NCBI GenBank assembly: GCA_938092015.1
Contig: CALKOT010000011.1
Location: 1 to 64,000, forward strand
Origin: an uncultured Paracoccaceae bacterium
Lineage (GTDB): Bacteria; Pseudomonadota; Alphaproteobacteria; Rhodobacterales; Rhodobacteraceae
Direction of reading: 5' to 3'
DNA: 64,000 nucleotides
Shown one piece after another: positions 34,966-45,271 of this stretch (position 1 is its first letter; the number at the start of each line of letters is the position of its first letter). Both the position numbers and the translations under genes were made by a program. The notes under the pieces are model-generated. The model saw only the letters and a program-made list of their open reading frames with translations, had not been told where the DNA came from and searched no databases.

Positions 34966-35802
34966 ATGCGCATATTCCTCGCCGCCATGATCATCGCCCT
35001 CAGTTGTGGGACAGTCGCCGCCCAGACCTGCGGTGGGCCGGGCGCGCCCTGCGTTTTGCCCGAAAATGGCGAGTACCATGTGGCGTTGCCGGATGGAGAA
35101 GTGACGGGCACGCTGATCTTCCTGCATGGCTTTGGAGGGCGCGGGGAAGGCGTGATCAAGAACAAGGGGCTTTTGAAGCCGATACTTGCGCGGGGCTATG
35201 CCGTAGTCGCGCCGCAAGGTCTGCCGTTTCGAGCCAATTCCAAAGGCGGGGCCTGGAATTCCTTCGATAATCCGAACCGACGCGATGATGTTGGATTTCT
35301 TAATGATGTGGCCGCCGACGCGGCTGCGCGGTTTGGGCTAGGTCGGGATGCGATGCTGATCGGTGGGTTTTCGGGCGGCGGTATGATGACTTGGCGTGTC
35401 GCGTGTAATCAGCCGGACAGCTTTGCCGCCTATGCGCCAATCGCGGGCCTGTTGTGGAGGCCGTTGCCAGAGACCTGCGCTGGCCCGATCCGCATGCACC
35501 ACACCCATGGCTGGTCTGACCCGGTTGTTCCGATTGAAGGGCGCACGGTTGGCAATGGGTTTGCAACGCAGGGCAATCTGTTCAACGGGCTTGAGATCAT
35601 GCGCAACGTCAACGGCTGCGCGAAGGATGACCCGGATGATTACGCTAAAGACGGGATATATCTAAGCCGGAAATGGACATCCTGCGCCCCTGGCACAGCG
35701 CTTGAGATGGCGCTGCACCCCGGTGGGCATCGCATCCCCAAAGGGTGGTCGACGCTAGCGATGGACTGGTTTGAGGCGTTGCCGCCTACTGTTGAAGACT
35801 AG
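34966..35802 (+). CDS. Secreted alpha/beta hydrolase, polyhydroxybutyrate depolymerase-like
   Basis: A 278-residue exported esterase of the LpqC/PHB depolymerase type. Residues 1-19 are a signal peptide ending AAA-QT. The oxyanion segment LIFLHGFGGRGEG is followed by the nucleophile elbow GFSGGG near residue 134, HHTHGWSDPVVP with an Asp, and HPGGHRIPKGW with the catalytic His. Five cysteines suggest disulphides. The natural ester could be a short polyester or a feruloyl-type ester; no PHB gene is nearby. Confidence 0.84.
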   Translation: MRIFLAAMIIALSCGTVAAQTCGGPGAPCVLPENGEYHVALPDGEVTGTLIFLHGFGGRGEGVIKNKGLLKPILARGYAVVAPQGLPFRANSKGGAWNSFDNPNRRDDVGFLNDVAADAAARFGLGRDAMLIGGFSGGGMMTWRVACNQPDSFAAYAPIAGLLWRPLPETCAGPIRMHHTHGWSDPVVPIEGRTVGNGFATQGNLFNGLEIMRNVNGCAKDDPDDYAKDGIYLSRKWTSCAPGTALEMALHPGGHRIPKGWSTLAMDWFEALPPTVED

Positions 35803-35883
35803 CAAAGTTGCGCAGAGTGCGGCTCGATTCTTTCGATTGAGCCGCGCCCGATATAGACTGACGGCCAAAAGCAGGAGGCTGCA

Positions 35884-36270
35884 ATGCTGGGACGGGCAGT
35901 GATCGGCGCAGGCGCATTAGGCGCCTATGCGTGGCGGGTGAAAGACCCAAAAGGGTCTTATGCGGTTTTCTATGACCTCTCTGACTGGCTGACAGGATTG
36001 GTGCTGACTGGCGAAGGGATCGCGGGTTATCTGCGCAATTTCGTCAATCTGATCCTGATTGATCAGGCAGATGGGTTTTTGCTGGGGATGGCGTTCTTTG
36101 CGCTTTTGTCGCTGATTTTCTGGCCTTTCAAGACGGCGGGAAAATGGGGCGCCGGCAAGGTGCGAGGTGCGATCCGGCATCGGCATGAGGGGGCCAAAGC
36201 GGCGCATGATCACGCGTTGCGGGTTGAGCCTGCTACAGATGGGCACAGTCATGATGGGAAGTGGCGATGA
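35884..36270 (+). CDS. Small membrane protein of unknown function
   Basis: A 128-residue protein not recognised as a known family. It has a hydrophobic N-terminal segment (LGRAVIGAGALGAYAW), an amphipathic middle with a possible helix (LTGLVLTGEGIAGYL), a clear membrane helix (GFLLGMAFFALLSLIFWPF) and a basic, His-rich cytoplasmic tail (RHRHEGAKAAHDHA, DGHSHDGKW). The His cluster could bind metal. AGGAGG precedes the ATG, supporting expression. It lies between the esterase and leuC in the same direction. Confidence 0.65.
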   Translation: MLGRAVIGAGALGAYAWRVKDPKGSYAVFYDLSDWLTGLVLTGEGIAGYLRNFVNLILIDQADGFLLGMAFFALLSLIFWPFKTAGKWGAGKVRGAIRHRHEGAKAAHDHALRVEPATDGHSHDGKWR

Positions 36271-36371
36271 TGATGTGGCGGTTTCGTCAAGCATAGGGAG
36301 CGCCCTACAACGTCTTGCCCCGCGCCGCGCCCTTCGCTAAACCGGCTCAACAGTTTTCGAAGGAGATCGCC

Positions 36372-37772
36372 ATGTCAGCCCCAAGCACGCTGTACGACAA
36401 AATCTGGGACGCCCACGTCGCCCATGAAGCCGATGATGGCACCAGCCTTCTCTACATCGACCGTCATCTGGTCCACGAAGTTACCAGCCCGCAGGCGTTC
36501 GAAGGTCTGCGCATGACTGGCCGCAAGGTTCGTCAGCCCGGCATGACCGTTGCAGTGCCTGATCACAACGTGCCGACATCTGATCGCGCGCTGGGCATCG
36601 ACGACGAAGAAAGCCGAATTCAGGTCGAAACCCTGAAGAAGAATGCGGAAGACAACGGCATCACCTATTACGACGTCGACGACATCCGTCAGGGTATTGT
36701 CCACATCATCGGACCAGAACTCGGCTGGACCCTGCCCGGTATGACCATCGTCTGCGGCGACAGCCACACCGCGACCCACGGCGCATTTGGCGCGCTGGCG
36801 CATGGTATCGGGACGTCAGAGGTTGAGCATGTTCTGGCGACGCAAACGCTGATCCAGAAGAAATCAAAGAACATGAAGGTTGAGATCACCGGATCTCTGC
36901 TAACGGGCGTGACAGCCAAAGACATCACCATGGCTGTGATTGGCGCCACCGGCACTGCTGGTGGCACCGGCTACGTCATCGAATATTGCGGTCAGGCCAT
37001 CGAAGAGCTATCGATGGAAGGCCGGATGACGGTCTGTAATATGGCGATCGAAGGTGGCGCGCGCGCTGGCCTGATCGCGCCGGATCAGAAGACGTTTGAT
37101 TACGTCGCTGGCCGCCCGCACGCGCCTAAGGGTGCAGCGTATGAGACTGCTGTAGCACAGTGGAAAACGCTCTTCTCTGACGAGGGTGCGCACTACGACA
37201 AGGTTCTGACCATCAAGGGCGAAGACATCGCGCCGCTCGTCACGTGGGGCACCAGCCCGGAAGATGTTCTGCCGATCACGTCAGTTGTGCCAAATCCCGA
37301 CGATTTTGAAGGCGGTAAGGTCGATGCTGTGAAACGCAGCCTCGATTATATGGGCCTGACGCCCGGGCAGAAACTGTCTGATGTAGACGTGGATACTGTC
37401 TTCATCGGCTCATGCACCAATGGCCGGATCGAAGACCTTCGCGCCGTTGCTGCGGTTGTCGAAGGCAAAAATGTCAAGGACGGCATCCGTGCAATGATCG
37501 TTCCTGGTTCCGGTCTTGTGAAGGCGCAGGCTGAAGAAGAAGGCGTCGCTGAAATCCTCAAAGCTGCTGGTTTTGACTGGCGTGAGCCGGGCTGTTCCAT
37601 GTGCCTTGCGATGAACGCCGACAAACTGGCGCCGGGTGAGCGGTGCGCGTCAACATCGAACCGCAACTTCGAAGGCCGTCAGGGCAAAGGTGGGCGTACC
37701 CACCTGATGAGCCCTGGCATGGCTGCGGCAGCGGCGCTGACAGGCAAACTGGCGGACGTTCGGGACGTTTAA
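36372..37772 (+). CDS. leuC: 3-isopropylmalate dehydratase large subunit
   Basis: A 466-residue aconitase-family subunit that with LeuD isomerises 2- to 3-isopropylmalate in leucine synthesis. [19 protein letters not shown] binds substrate, [13 protein letters not shown] and [10 protein letters not shown] supply the three cysteines of the 4Fe-4S cluster, and [10 protein letters not shown] is also conserved. ATG 36372 follows AAGGAGA. Its partner leuD lies 4.6 kb downstream, with two broken genes, an MFS gene and exported proteins between. Confidence 0.96.
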   Translation: MSAPSTLYDKIWDAHVAHEADDGTSLLYIDRHLVHEVTSPQAFEGLRMTGRKVRQPGMTVAVPDHNVPTSDRALGIDDEESRIQVETLKKNAEDNGITYYDVDDIRQGIVHIIGPELGWTLPGMTIVCGDSHTATHGAFGALAHGIGTSEVEHVLATQTLIQKKSKNMKVEITGSLLTGVTAKDITMAVIGATGTAGGTGYVIEYCGQAIEELSMEGRMTVCNMAIEGGARAGLIAPDQKTFDYVAGRPHAPKGAAYETAVAQWKTLFSDEGAHYDKVLTIKGEDIAPLVTWGTSPEDVLPITSVVPNPDDFEGGKVDAVKRSLDYMGLTPGQKLSDVDVDTVFIGSCTNGRIEDLRAVAAVVEGKNVKDGIRAMIVPGSGLVKAQAEEEGVAEILKAAGFDWREPGCSMCLAMNADKLAPGERCASTSNRNFEGRQGKGGRTHLMSPGMAAAAALTGKLADVRDV

Positions 37773-37822
37773 GCGAAAAGCCCATGCGCATGGCGCTGGG
37801 TAGCCTATGATCGGGGGACTGT

Positions 37823-38755
37823 ATGACTGATGCGGCAGCCCCTCTGATCTTTCACATAGGCTACCCAAAGACCGCGACTACGTTTCTGCAACATCAGATC
37901 TTTTCAAACCCTGCGCTTGGCCTCGCGCTGGGCGGCGGTAATCTAAGCCGGGCGCATCTGTTCGACAAACTGGTCCTTGATGATGGTTATCAGTTCGACG
38001 CTGCTGCAACTGCGCAAATACTTCGTGACCTTGAAGCGCCTCAGCGCGCTGCCGGCCTGACGCCAATCTGGTCCGACTAAACGCTGATCCGCGACTGTAT
38101 CAGACAAGTCTACAATGGCCACGCCATCGCCCAGCGGATCACGGAGATGGGCGTGCCGGTGAAAATCATCATCACGGTCCGCGAACAGCAGTCGCTTTGT
38201 ATGGCGTCATGGCGCGAATATGTAAAAGGCGGCGGCGCCCAGCCGTTTGAGCGTTTTATCGGGACAGGGCATGAACCGATGTCGTTCACGCCGCTCCTTC
38301 AGCCAGAGCATTTGATGTATCATCGCGCGGTCGACTTTTATGCCGATCAGATTGGCGCAGAGAATGTACTGGTTCTGCCTCAGGAACTGCTGAAATCCGA
38401 CCCGGCGATGTTCTTTGCGCGGCTCGGCGCGTTTGTTGGCCGTGACCTCAGCAAGGCGCCCAGCACCAGCGTGGACAACAAAAGTGAAGGGCCTTTTGCG
38501 ATCAACGTCCGTCGATGGTTGAACTACCTTGCGCCTCCTAAAACTGGCCAAACCAGCCGGCCGTTGCGGGCTCGGCTCGTCCCCCGGATCATCGGTCTGG
38601 CGGACAGATTGACGCCTGAAGCCGTGGACCAGCGGATGAGGTCGGCGATCAAGGCGCGCATCGCTGCGCGTTTTGACGGTCTGTTTACCGACAGCAATCG
38701 CCAGCTTGAAGCCTTCTGCGGCATACCGTTGGGCCCTTTGGGATATGCAACGTGA
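37823..38755 (+). pseudogene. Sulfotransferase-family gene with internal stop
   Basis: The frame encodes about 310 residues of a PAPS-type sulfotransferase: LIFHIGYPKTATTFLQHQIF is the 5'-phosphosulfate loop, and IIITVREQQSLCMASWREY the 3'-phosphate region. A TAA at 38078-38080 falls between them after TPIWSD; one change from GAA (Glu) would give it. The downstream part (38081-38755) stays open and ends in a GTGA overlap with the next gene. It was probably for a sulfated surface glycan, judged by the glycosyltransferase beside it. Confidence 0.85.
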
Positions 38756-39906
38756 AGCTTGCGTTTCTTCAATACGGGGATTTCGCGAACGACCATCAAA
38801 GGCTGACCAGCGGCGGGGCTGAGACGTATCGCGATCAGTGAGCTTCAGTTGAATACATCCCAGATCTTGCCGACCGGTTTGACGTCTCAGTCGTTTCGAT
38901 CGGCAAAACGTCAGAAGCACTGCTCAAAGACAATTTGAGATCAGTCGGGATCACCAACGCCGAAGCGTATAACGGTCGTGCGGTTGAACTTCTCAGTAAC
39001 ATTCGTCCAGCCATGCTGATCTGCCGCACGCCGCATCTAGAGGCTTTGAAATGGGCGGCGCGCACAGGAACATCCACCCTGCCCAACTTTGCAGATATTT
39101 TCTGGGGTGGTGGTCTGAAAGGCTGGGCAAAGAACTGGCGGTTCAGGCGGCTTATGTCAGCGCCGGTGTTTTCATGCGTGTCGAACCACAGCCTGAACGC
39201 CTCACGTTCGCTTGTTGATGTTGGTGGTCTTCCGGCTGATAAAGTGATCCCGTGGGACTGGTCGCGGCTTTCGATACGCAAAGCCCCGCGCCCGGCTGCG
39301 GCGGACCCTTTTGCGCCAACCTCCTTTTTTGCGGGTGGGTTGGAAGAAAGCAAAGGTGTTGGTGATTGTTTGGATGCGATCGCCAAACTGCACGGCAGTG
39401 TAAGTTCGGCAACCATGGCTTTCGCCGGACCAGGAGATCTGGACATCTGGCGCGCGCGGGCTGAGGCGCTTGGCTTGGGGCAGGCCATCACCCTTCTTGG
39501 CCGTCTCCCCCATGATGACGTGCGCCAGCGTATGGAAGCTGCAGATGGCGTCATCGTTCCTTCGCGCCACAATTATGGTGAAGGGCTGCCAAACACGATC
39601 TACGAAGCGCTGGCCGCCTGCACGCCCCTGATCATCTCAGATCATCCAGCTTTTGAGGGCCGCTTGCAGCCCGAAGAAACCTGTTTGATGTTCCGTGCAG
39701 GGGATAGTGATGATCTGGCTGCTGCGATGAGGCGTATCGCCAATGATCCAGTGTTGGCGGCGCGACTGACCGCATCGGCGCCAGTGGCGCATGACAGTCT
39801 ATATATCGGGATGGAATGGACCGCGTTGATGGATGCCTATCTTAGCGATCCACAGAACCAGACAGGGTGGGTTCAACAGAACTCAATGACCGCGTTGGGT
39901 CTTTGA
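38752..39906 (+). pseudogene. GT4-type glycosyltransferase gene with internal stop
   Basis: The frame from GTG 38752 reads MKLAFLQYGDFANDHQRLTS and GGAETYRDQ, then TGA at 38839-38841, then ASVEYIPDLADRFDVSVVSI and on to a complete GT-B domain (FFAGGLEESKGVGDCLDAI, LLGRLPHDDV, PSRHNYGEGLPNTIYEALAA). Trp (TGG) fits the stop position. Because the stop is only 30 codons in, a shorter product from a later start cannot be excluded, but it would lose the first beta-alpha unit. It overlaps the sulfotransferase gene by 4 bp. Confidence 0.83.
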
Positions 39907-39918
39907 AATACTGACGCC

Positions 39919-41148
39919 TTAGCCACCTTCAGCCCGCATCTGCAGAATTTGTGCGCGAAGGATGATGAACATCCCGCTGATTGCGAACAACACAGCGCCC
40001 ATGCCGATGCATTGGGTTGAGAAATCGATGCCCGCATCCAGCAAAACGCCGCTCAACCCCGGTCCCAGCGCTGAAGACAACACGCTGGCGGCGGCGAACA
40101 GGGCCTTGATGCCGCCAAGATGCTTTGCGCCGTAAAGTTCAGCAAAGATTGCGCCAACGATGATAGACACTGCGGCGGTTCCGGTTCCTGCAACGCCCAG
40201 CGCAAGTGCGCCCATCCATAGACTGTCTGCAAAGCCCAGCAGAATTGTCGCAAAGGCCCACCCCAGCAGATACAGCGGCAGCACATTCACAACGCCCTTT
40301 CGGTCCGCCAGCACGCCAAAGGCAAAGCTGGCGACAATGGCGACGACGGAATAGGCAGGATAGGCCGTTGCGGCATAGTCGAGGATGCCCCAGCCTTTTT
40401 CTTCCGTCAGTGGGGCGATCTGGAAAAAGACCGTCGTGCCGACCCAGCTTGGTGCGGCAAGCCCCGGCAGCATCGCCCAGAACAGCCAGTGGCGCATCAT
40501 CTCTGGCCGTGTCCAATGGCGGTTGAACAGTCCGGGGCCGCCCTGACTTTCTGCGCTGGCCTGGGGGGATCTTTCGGCCTGCAACAGCCAGAAAATGATT
40601 GGTCCGGCGACAAACAACAGCAACGCCGCCGCGACCAGCCAGCTGTATCGCCAGCCAATGATCGGGATCAGAAGAAGGGCGCCTGCCGGGAAGATCGCCT
40701 CGGCGGCTGAGAACCCAAGATGACTGATCGCCAGCGCCCGCGCGCGCCCCGCGCGAAACCACTTGCCCATTGCGACGACCGAGATATGGCTGAGCATGCC
40801 CTGGCCGCAGAATCTGAGGCCAAACACCAGAAAGCCCAGCATCGCGACCGACTGCACAAGCGAAATTCCAACGCAGACAGCGGCGAAGCCCAAAATGACC
40901 AGCACCGCCAGTGTGCGCGCGCGGAAAAAGTCGCTAAGCCTGCCTGACTGGGTCAGAACGATGGCTGAGCAGATGGTGGCGATCATGTAAAGACCGCCCC
41001 ATTCGCCGTGGCTCAGCCCGAAATCTTCGCGAAAATAAGGCGCATAGATTGAGATAAAAAACGTCTGACCAAACCCGGTCGACAAACTGATCATAGCGCC
41101 CGCGCTTAGCCATCGGGCGTTTGACCGGAAGAATTCCCATAAAGACAT
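39919..41148 (-). CDS. MFS transporter
   Basis: A 409-residue major facilitator with about twelve membrane helices in two halves joined by a charged loop (LLQAERSPQASAESQGG, near residue 200). The motif GRLSDFFRARTLAVLVI after the second helix corresponds to MFS motif A, and FGVLADRKGVVNVLP is its second-half copy. The substrate is unknown; the class resembles transporters of organic acids. It is convergent with the broken glycosyltransferase. Confidence 0.86.
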   Translation of the reverse strand: MSLWEFFRSNARWLSAGAMISLSTGFGQTFFISIYAPYFREDFGLSHGEWGGLYMIATICSAIVLTQSGRLSDFFRARTLAVLVILGFAAVCVGISLVQSVAMLGFLVFGLRFCGQGMLSHISVVAMGKWFRAGRARALAISHLGFSAAEAIFPAGALLLIPIIGWRYSWLVAAALLLFVAGPIIFWLLQAERSPQASAESQGGPGLFNRHWTRPEMMRHWLFWAMLPGLAAPSWVGTTVFFQIAPLTEEKGWGILDYAATAYPAYSVVAIVASFAFGVLADRKGVVNVLPLYLLGWAFATILLGFADSLWMGALALGVAGTGTAAVSIIVGAIFAELYGAKHLGGIKALFAAASVLSSALGPGLSGVLLDAGIDFSTQCIGMGAVLFAISGMFIILRAQILQMRAEGG

Positions 41149-41236
41149 GGGTCGTTCTTAGAGGTGATTGCAGGAAATGAGAATGCCGCCTGTCGCAACG
41201 GCGGCATTCAGCAATCTAAGTCAAGATGATGTGTCG

Positions 41237-41793
41237 TCAGGCGTCTTTGCCAAAGCGACGAAAGGCGCCAAATGCCGCCAGCGCTGTCAAAAGAAGCGCA
41301 CCGCCAGCAGGCAATGGCACAGCAGCCGAAGCTGCAGATACGGACCCTGAGATGACGCCACGGTCAGCAGTTGAACCCAGACATTCAGGGTCCCCAGCGC
41401 ACAACCCGCCAAAGGAAAATCCTGTTCCACTGGTCAGAACGGATTCAAGAATATCGATAGTACCGCCTGCGCTGGTCATGCTTTCCGCCAGATCGAACGA
41501 ATACACGGGCGTTCCATTGGCCCCGAATTCATCCGCGGTGAAGAGAAGAAAGCCGGGGTCGCTTGGCGATATCTGATTATCGAAGCTTAGTGTTTCCGCG
41601 AGGCTGGTTGTGATCGAGATGTTTGTGAACGCGCCCGTGTCTGCGTCAAAATCGTAGTAACCGCTGGCGGTTACGCCGTCATCATAGGCGGCCGACAGGC
41701 TCCATGTGATTGGCGCTGCGCTTGCGATACTTGCGAATGTGATTGCGCCAATCACATGATAGCAGCAGTCAGGCTGCTTTTGATAATATTCAT
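41237..41793 (-). pseudogene. VPLPA-CTERM surface protein gene with frameshifted signal peptide
   Basis: The main part (41755-41237) is a secreted protein ending VPLPAGGALLLTALAAFGAF-RR, the VPLPA-CTERM sorting signal that directs processing by an exosortase. Its natural signal peptide begins at ATG 41793 after GGTAGG (MNIIKSSLTAAIM), but a one-base deletion (or two-base insertion) near 41755 puts the two parts in different frames. A GTG at 41755 would give only VIGAITFASIASA, short for a signal peptide. It is called frameshifted; leaky expression from the GTG is possible. Confidence 0.72.
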
Positions 41794-41958
41794 CCTACCC
41801 TTACCCTCTAAAATTCACTCAGCACACAAGGACTTGGTACCGTAAAAATTGTATTGGGAAAAGTTCTTTCCTGCCTGTCTTGGATGCGCCTTATGCGCGG
41901 AACGTTCAGTTCGGTCTGCAAAGTCAGGCGAATACATGAGGTATCGAGGCCCGCAATG

Positions 41959-42258
41959 TCACGATGTAGGGCGTTTATTTGCAAACCGCGCCGCCGGATC
42001 ATAACCGACAGAGCGTTTTGGCGTAGAGGGTCGCAAGGGCGTGGGGGCGATAAGACCAAAGTCGCCCGTGCCGGTCTTTGCAGCGCCAGATCCGGCGCCG
42101 ACGACAATATCGGGGGGTGGCGCTGTCGTCGCCCCGCTTTGAACGCCGATGACAATGCGTGCTTCAGGCTTTTTCCCGGGCTTGTTTGGGAACGTGCTTT
42201 CATCCGCCGCGACAGGGGCGGCGATTAGCAATCCGGCAATGCACAAGGCGCGGTTCAT
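41959..42258 (-). CDS. Small exported protein of unknown function
   Basis: A 99-residue protein with a clear signal peptide ([18 protein letters not shown], processing before DES) and a Pro/Gly/Ala-rich mature part without recognisable domain, probably disordered. The ATG at 42258 is chosen because the signal peptide begins there. It is divergent from leuD, 117 bp away. The function is unknown; it may be periplasmic. Confidence 0.6.
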   Translation of the reverse strand: MNRALCIAGLLIAAPVAADESTFPNKPGKKPEARIVIGVQSGATTAPPPDIVVGAGSGAAKTGTGDFGLIAPTPLRPSTPKRSVGYDPAARFANKRPTS

Positions 42259-42375
42259 TCGGGATCTTCTCCTCAATTGGTGACTTTGACAGACCAGACG
42301 TCAGAGTCCAGTCAAGCCACCTTGCCCCTGCCGCGCCCATGTGGTTTATCCGGCGCAAACCTTCAGGAGGCTCAG

Positions 42376-42996
42376 ATGGACAAGTTTGACACTTTGACAG
42401 GCGTCGCCGCGCCGATGCCGCTGATCAATATCGATACCGATATGATCATTCCGAAACAGTTCCTGAAAACGATCAAACGATCGGGCCTTGGTGCGAACGT
42501 GTTTGATGAAATGCGTTTCAACGATGATGGTTCGGAAAAAGAGGATTTCGTCCTAAACAAACCTGCCTATCGCGAAAGCCAGATTATCGTCGCTGGCGAA
42601 AATTTTGGCTGCGGTTCGTCACGTGAGCATGCGCCTTGGGCGCTGTTGGATTTTGGCATCCGCTGCGTAATCGCACCAAGCTTTGCGGACATCTTCTATA
42701 ACAACTGCTTCAAGAACGGTATTCTGCCGATCGCGCTTCCGCAGGAAGACGTTGATAAGCTGATGGAAGACGCTGAGCGTGGCGCCAACGCCACCTTGTC
42801 GATCGATCTAGAGAACCAGACAATCAAAGGTCCCGATGGCGGTGAGATTGCGTTTGAGATCGACGCTTTCCGTAAGCATTGCCTGTTGAACGGCTTGGAT
42901 GACATTGGCCTGACGATGGAAAAAGAAGCCTCCATCGACACGTTCGAAGCGCAGCACAAGGCTGGTCAGCCGTGGTTGGCGGGCGCTGACGCCTGA
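42376..42996 (+). CDS. leuD: 3-isopropylmalate dehydratase small subunit
   Basis: A 206-residue swivelling domain partner of Leu[40 protein letters not shown] and [17 protein letters not shown] are family hallmarks. A CAGGAGG lies six bases before ATG 42376, and the longer frame upstream is not used. A hairpin at 43023-43052 follows. In relatives leuD follows leuC more closely; here 4.6 kb of mostly decaying genes separates them. Confidence 0.96.
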   Translation: MDKFDTLTGVAAPMPLINIDTDMIIPKQFLKTIKRSGLGANVFDEMRFNDDGSEKEDFVLNKPAYRESQIIVAGENFGCGSSREHAPWALLDFGIRCVIAPSFADIFYNNCFKNGILPIALPQEDVDKLMEDAERGANATLSIDLENQTIKGPDGGEIAFEIDAFRKHCLLNGLDDIGLTMEKEASIDTFEAQHKAGQPWLAGADA

Positions 42997-43022
42997 TCAG
43001 GCGGTAATTCTGGAACATGTGC

Positions 43023-43052
43023 AACGGCCCGGATTGATCCCGGGCCGTTTCG
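43023..43052 (+). terminator. Terminator after leuD
   Basis: A 10-bp stem (AACGGCCCGG at 43023-43032 with its complement at 43040-43049) with a 7-nt loop is followed by TTTCGCGTTT. The T-run is short, so termination may be partial. Confidence 0.7.
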
Positions 43053-43135
43053 CGTTTCGGGGCGAATTTTGCGGTCTCGCAAAACTGCGGATTTGCGCTT
43101 AACATCCAGTCATCGTTGCGTTGAAGGTGATGTTT

Positions 43136-44011
43136 ATGGCCGCAACACTTCGCCGAGGGGCCTATGCGGCCGGAATGCTGACGCTTGCTGTGTTCCTTAC
43201 CCCAGCCTTGCTTGCGCCGGGGCCGATTGAGATCGCGAACACTGCTGGCGTCGCGCTGGCGATCTGGCTGGCGATTGACGCCTGGCGCACCTATGGCCGC
43301 CGCGATCTGCGGGCGACTTTGCCCTATCATGTAGCGCCAGTGGCGCCGGGGCTGCTGGGTTCAGCCGCCCTTATATTCATTGTCGTTCTTCTTGCAGGCT
43401 GGTTTAGCGTGGGTCGCAGCGATGGTCAGCTTGATTGGATCGCGGCCATATGCGCCGAATTCTGGGACTTCCCGTTCAGCCCGGTGGCGATGTTGGCGCG
43501 GTTTAATCCGGCGCTGCCGACAATCTCAGCCGAGACCATGCTAAACGTGACGCTGTGCCTGTCGGCTGCGCTCGCGTTGGGGTTGTTCTTTGGCCTTTTC
43601 TCGCTGTTTGGCCGGATTGATGACCGCGACACGCTTCGCCGTCATGCGGTTCTATGGCGTGGCGGCGAATCCAGTGCGCCAGAAGACAGGCTGGCGAAAC
43701 GCGTCGCGCGTGGACTGAAACCGGTGCGTTCAGCCGACTATGGCGTGACGGGGGCAAAGGTTTCAGGACGTCTGGCCTTGCGGACGGTATCGATGGTGGT
43801 GGCGATCATCTTTCTGCCTTTTGCGCCATTGTTCCCGCGGTTCCTCGCCGGGTCTGGATTTCCGCAGGTTGAGGCGTTCTTTTCCTCACAGCTGATTGAT
43901 AACGGTTTCTTCAACATCTGGATTGTAGGTCTGTGGGCGATGATCATCGCCTCAGCCATTATCCTGTTCTTCGCCTACATTCGCCTCGCGTTTGCATTGC
44001 GATTGCGATGA
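43136..44011 (+). CDS. Polytopic membrane protein of unknown function
   Basis: A 291-residue protein with about six hydrophobic segments (for example MLTLAVFLTPALLAPGP, LLGSAALIFIVVLLAGW, LCLSAALALGLFFGLFSLFG, MVVAIIFLPFAPLFPRF, IVGLWAMIIASAIILFFAYI) and a basic central loop. No family is recognised. ATG 43136 has GAAGG at good spacing; ATG 43130 and TTG 43121 are alternatives. It overlaps the downstream phosphodiesterase-like gene by 4 bp, so the two act together or are at least co-expressed. Confidence 0.7.
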   Translation: MAATLRRGAYAAGMLTLAVFLTPALLAPGPIEIANTAGVALAIWLAIDAWRTYGRRDLRATLPYHVAPVAPGLLGSAALIFIVVLLAGWFSVGRSDGQLDWIAAICAEFWDFPFSPVAMLARFNPALPTISAETMLNVTLCLSAALALGLFFGLFSLFGRIDDRDTLRRHAVLWRGGESSAPEDRLAKRVARGLKPVRSADYGVTGAKVSGRLALRTVSMVVAIIFLPFAPLFPRFLAGSGFPQVEAFFSSQLIDNGFFNIWIVGLWAMIIASAIILFFAYIRLAFALRLR

Positions 44012-45156
44012 TCGGGCGGATCGCAGCGGCGTTCCTGATCATGACCAGCGCCGCTATTGCTGCAGATCCGCCGCAAAAGGCTGAAAGCGTCGTACGTGTG
44101 GCAGCATTCAATGTCGCGCTCAACCGACGCAATCCCGGTGAACTGGCGCAGGAACTGCGCTTGGGCGGGTCAGCCCAGGTCGATGCGGTAGTCGAGATCA
44201 TTCAGCGCGTGCGGCCTGATATCATTCTGATAAACGAAATTGATCACGACGCGCGGCAGATCGCAGCCCAGCTGTTTCGCGACGCCCTGAAAGTCGGTCG
44301 TCAGGGCGGCGTCGGGATCAACTACCCCCACCTGTTCACGGCGACATCCAATACCGGTGTGTCATCAGGCTTTGACCTCGACAAGGATGGGCGGGTGTTC
44401 GGGCCAAAAGATGCATTTGGCTTTGGTTATTTTGAAGGCCAGTACGGTATGGCGCTGCTGAGCCTCCATCCGATTGAACAGCCCCGGACATTTCAGGATC
44501 AGCGGTGGGCCGATATGCTGGGCCACCTGATTCCGATGGAGTTCTATGGCGAAGCGGCGACCAGCTTGCGGTTATCCTCAAAATCCCACTGGGATGCGCC
44601 CGTAACCCTGCCTGACGGGCGCACGATCCACATTCTTGCGTCTCATCCGACGCCGCCGGTGTTCGACAGCCCGGTCAATGAGAACGGGCGCCGAAATCAT
44701 GATGAGATCAGGTTCTGGGTCGATTACGTCACCGGGCGCGACTGGATGCGCGATGATGCTGGCGTTCAGGGCGGGCTAGCGCCGGGCGCAGGATGGGCCG
44801 TTCTGGGCGACCTGAATGCGGATCCATCAGATGGGGCGAGCATGCGCGCGGCGATCCTGTCGCTTCTCAATGTAGCGCAAGATCCGAAACCCGGCAGCGC
44901 CGGGGCGATTGAAAGCGCCGCCATTGGCGCAAACAGGCGGCACCACGGTGATCCCGCGACTGACACGGCTGATTGGAAAGATGAACCCGGCCCGGGAAAT
45001 CTGCGAATCGATTACGTCCTGCCATCGCAGGACTGGGAAGTTGTCGGGTCGGGCGTCTTCTGGCCTGCGAAAGGCGACCCGTTGAGGCGACTTGTTGGCG
45101 ATGGAGAGGTCGTTGTCAGCTCTGACCACAGACTGGTCTGGGTCGACATCCGCTGA
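44008..45156 (+). CDS. Exported endonuclease/exonuclease/phosphatase (EEP) family protein
   Basis: A 382-residue secreted EEP-fold phosphodiesterase. Residues 1-20 are a signal peptide (MIGRIAAAFLIMTSAAIAA). Catalytic motifs are VAAFNVALNRR, ILINEIDHDA with the metal-binding Glu, ILASHPTPPVF, AVLGDLNADPSDG with Asp and Asn, and SSDHRLVWVDI with the final Asp-His. Secreted members cut extracellular nucleic acids or phosphodiesters for phosphate. ATG 44008 overlaps the preceding stop. Confidence 0.85.
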   Translation: MIGRIAAAFLIMTSAAIAADPPQKAESVVRVAAFNVALNRRNPGELAQELRLGGSAQVDAVVEIIQRVRPDIILINEIDHDARQIAAQLFRDALKVGRQGGVGINYPHLFTATSNTGVSSGFDLDKDGRVFGPKDAFGFGYFEGQYGMALLSLHPIEQPRTFQDQRWADMLGHLIPMEFYGEAATSLRLSSKSHWDAPVTLPDGRTIHILASHPTPPVFDSPVNENGRRNHDEIRFWVDYVTGRDWMRDDAGVQGGLAPGAGWAVLGDLNADPSDGASMRAAILSLLNVAQDPKPGSAGAIESAAIGANRRHHGDPATDTADWKDEPGPGNLRIDYVLPSQDWEVVGSGVFWPAKGDPLRRLVGDGEVVVSSDHRLVWVDIR

Positions 45157-45271
45157 ACTGGCCATACGAAACCTAAAACGCGGTCAAAAAACGGCGAATG
45201 ACGCCGCTGTCATGCTGCGCCTCTTGCGTCTATGCGCTAACGTGCTGTTATTGGCGTAGGAGCGGTTTGAT

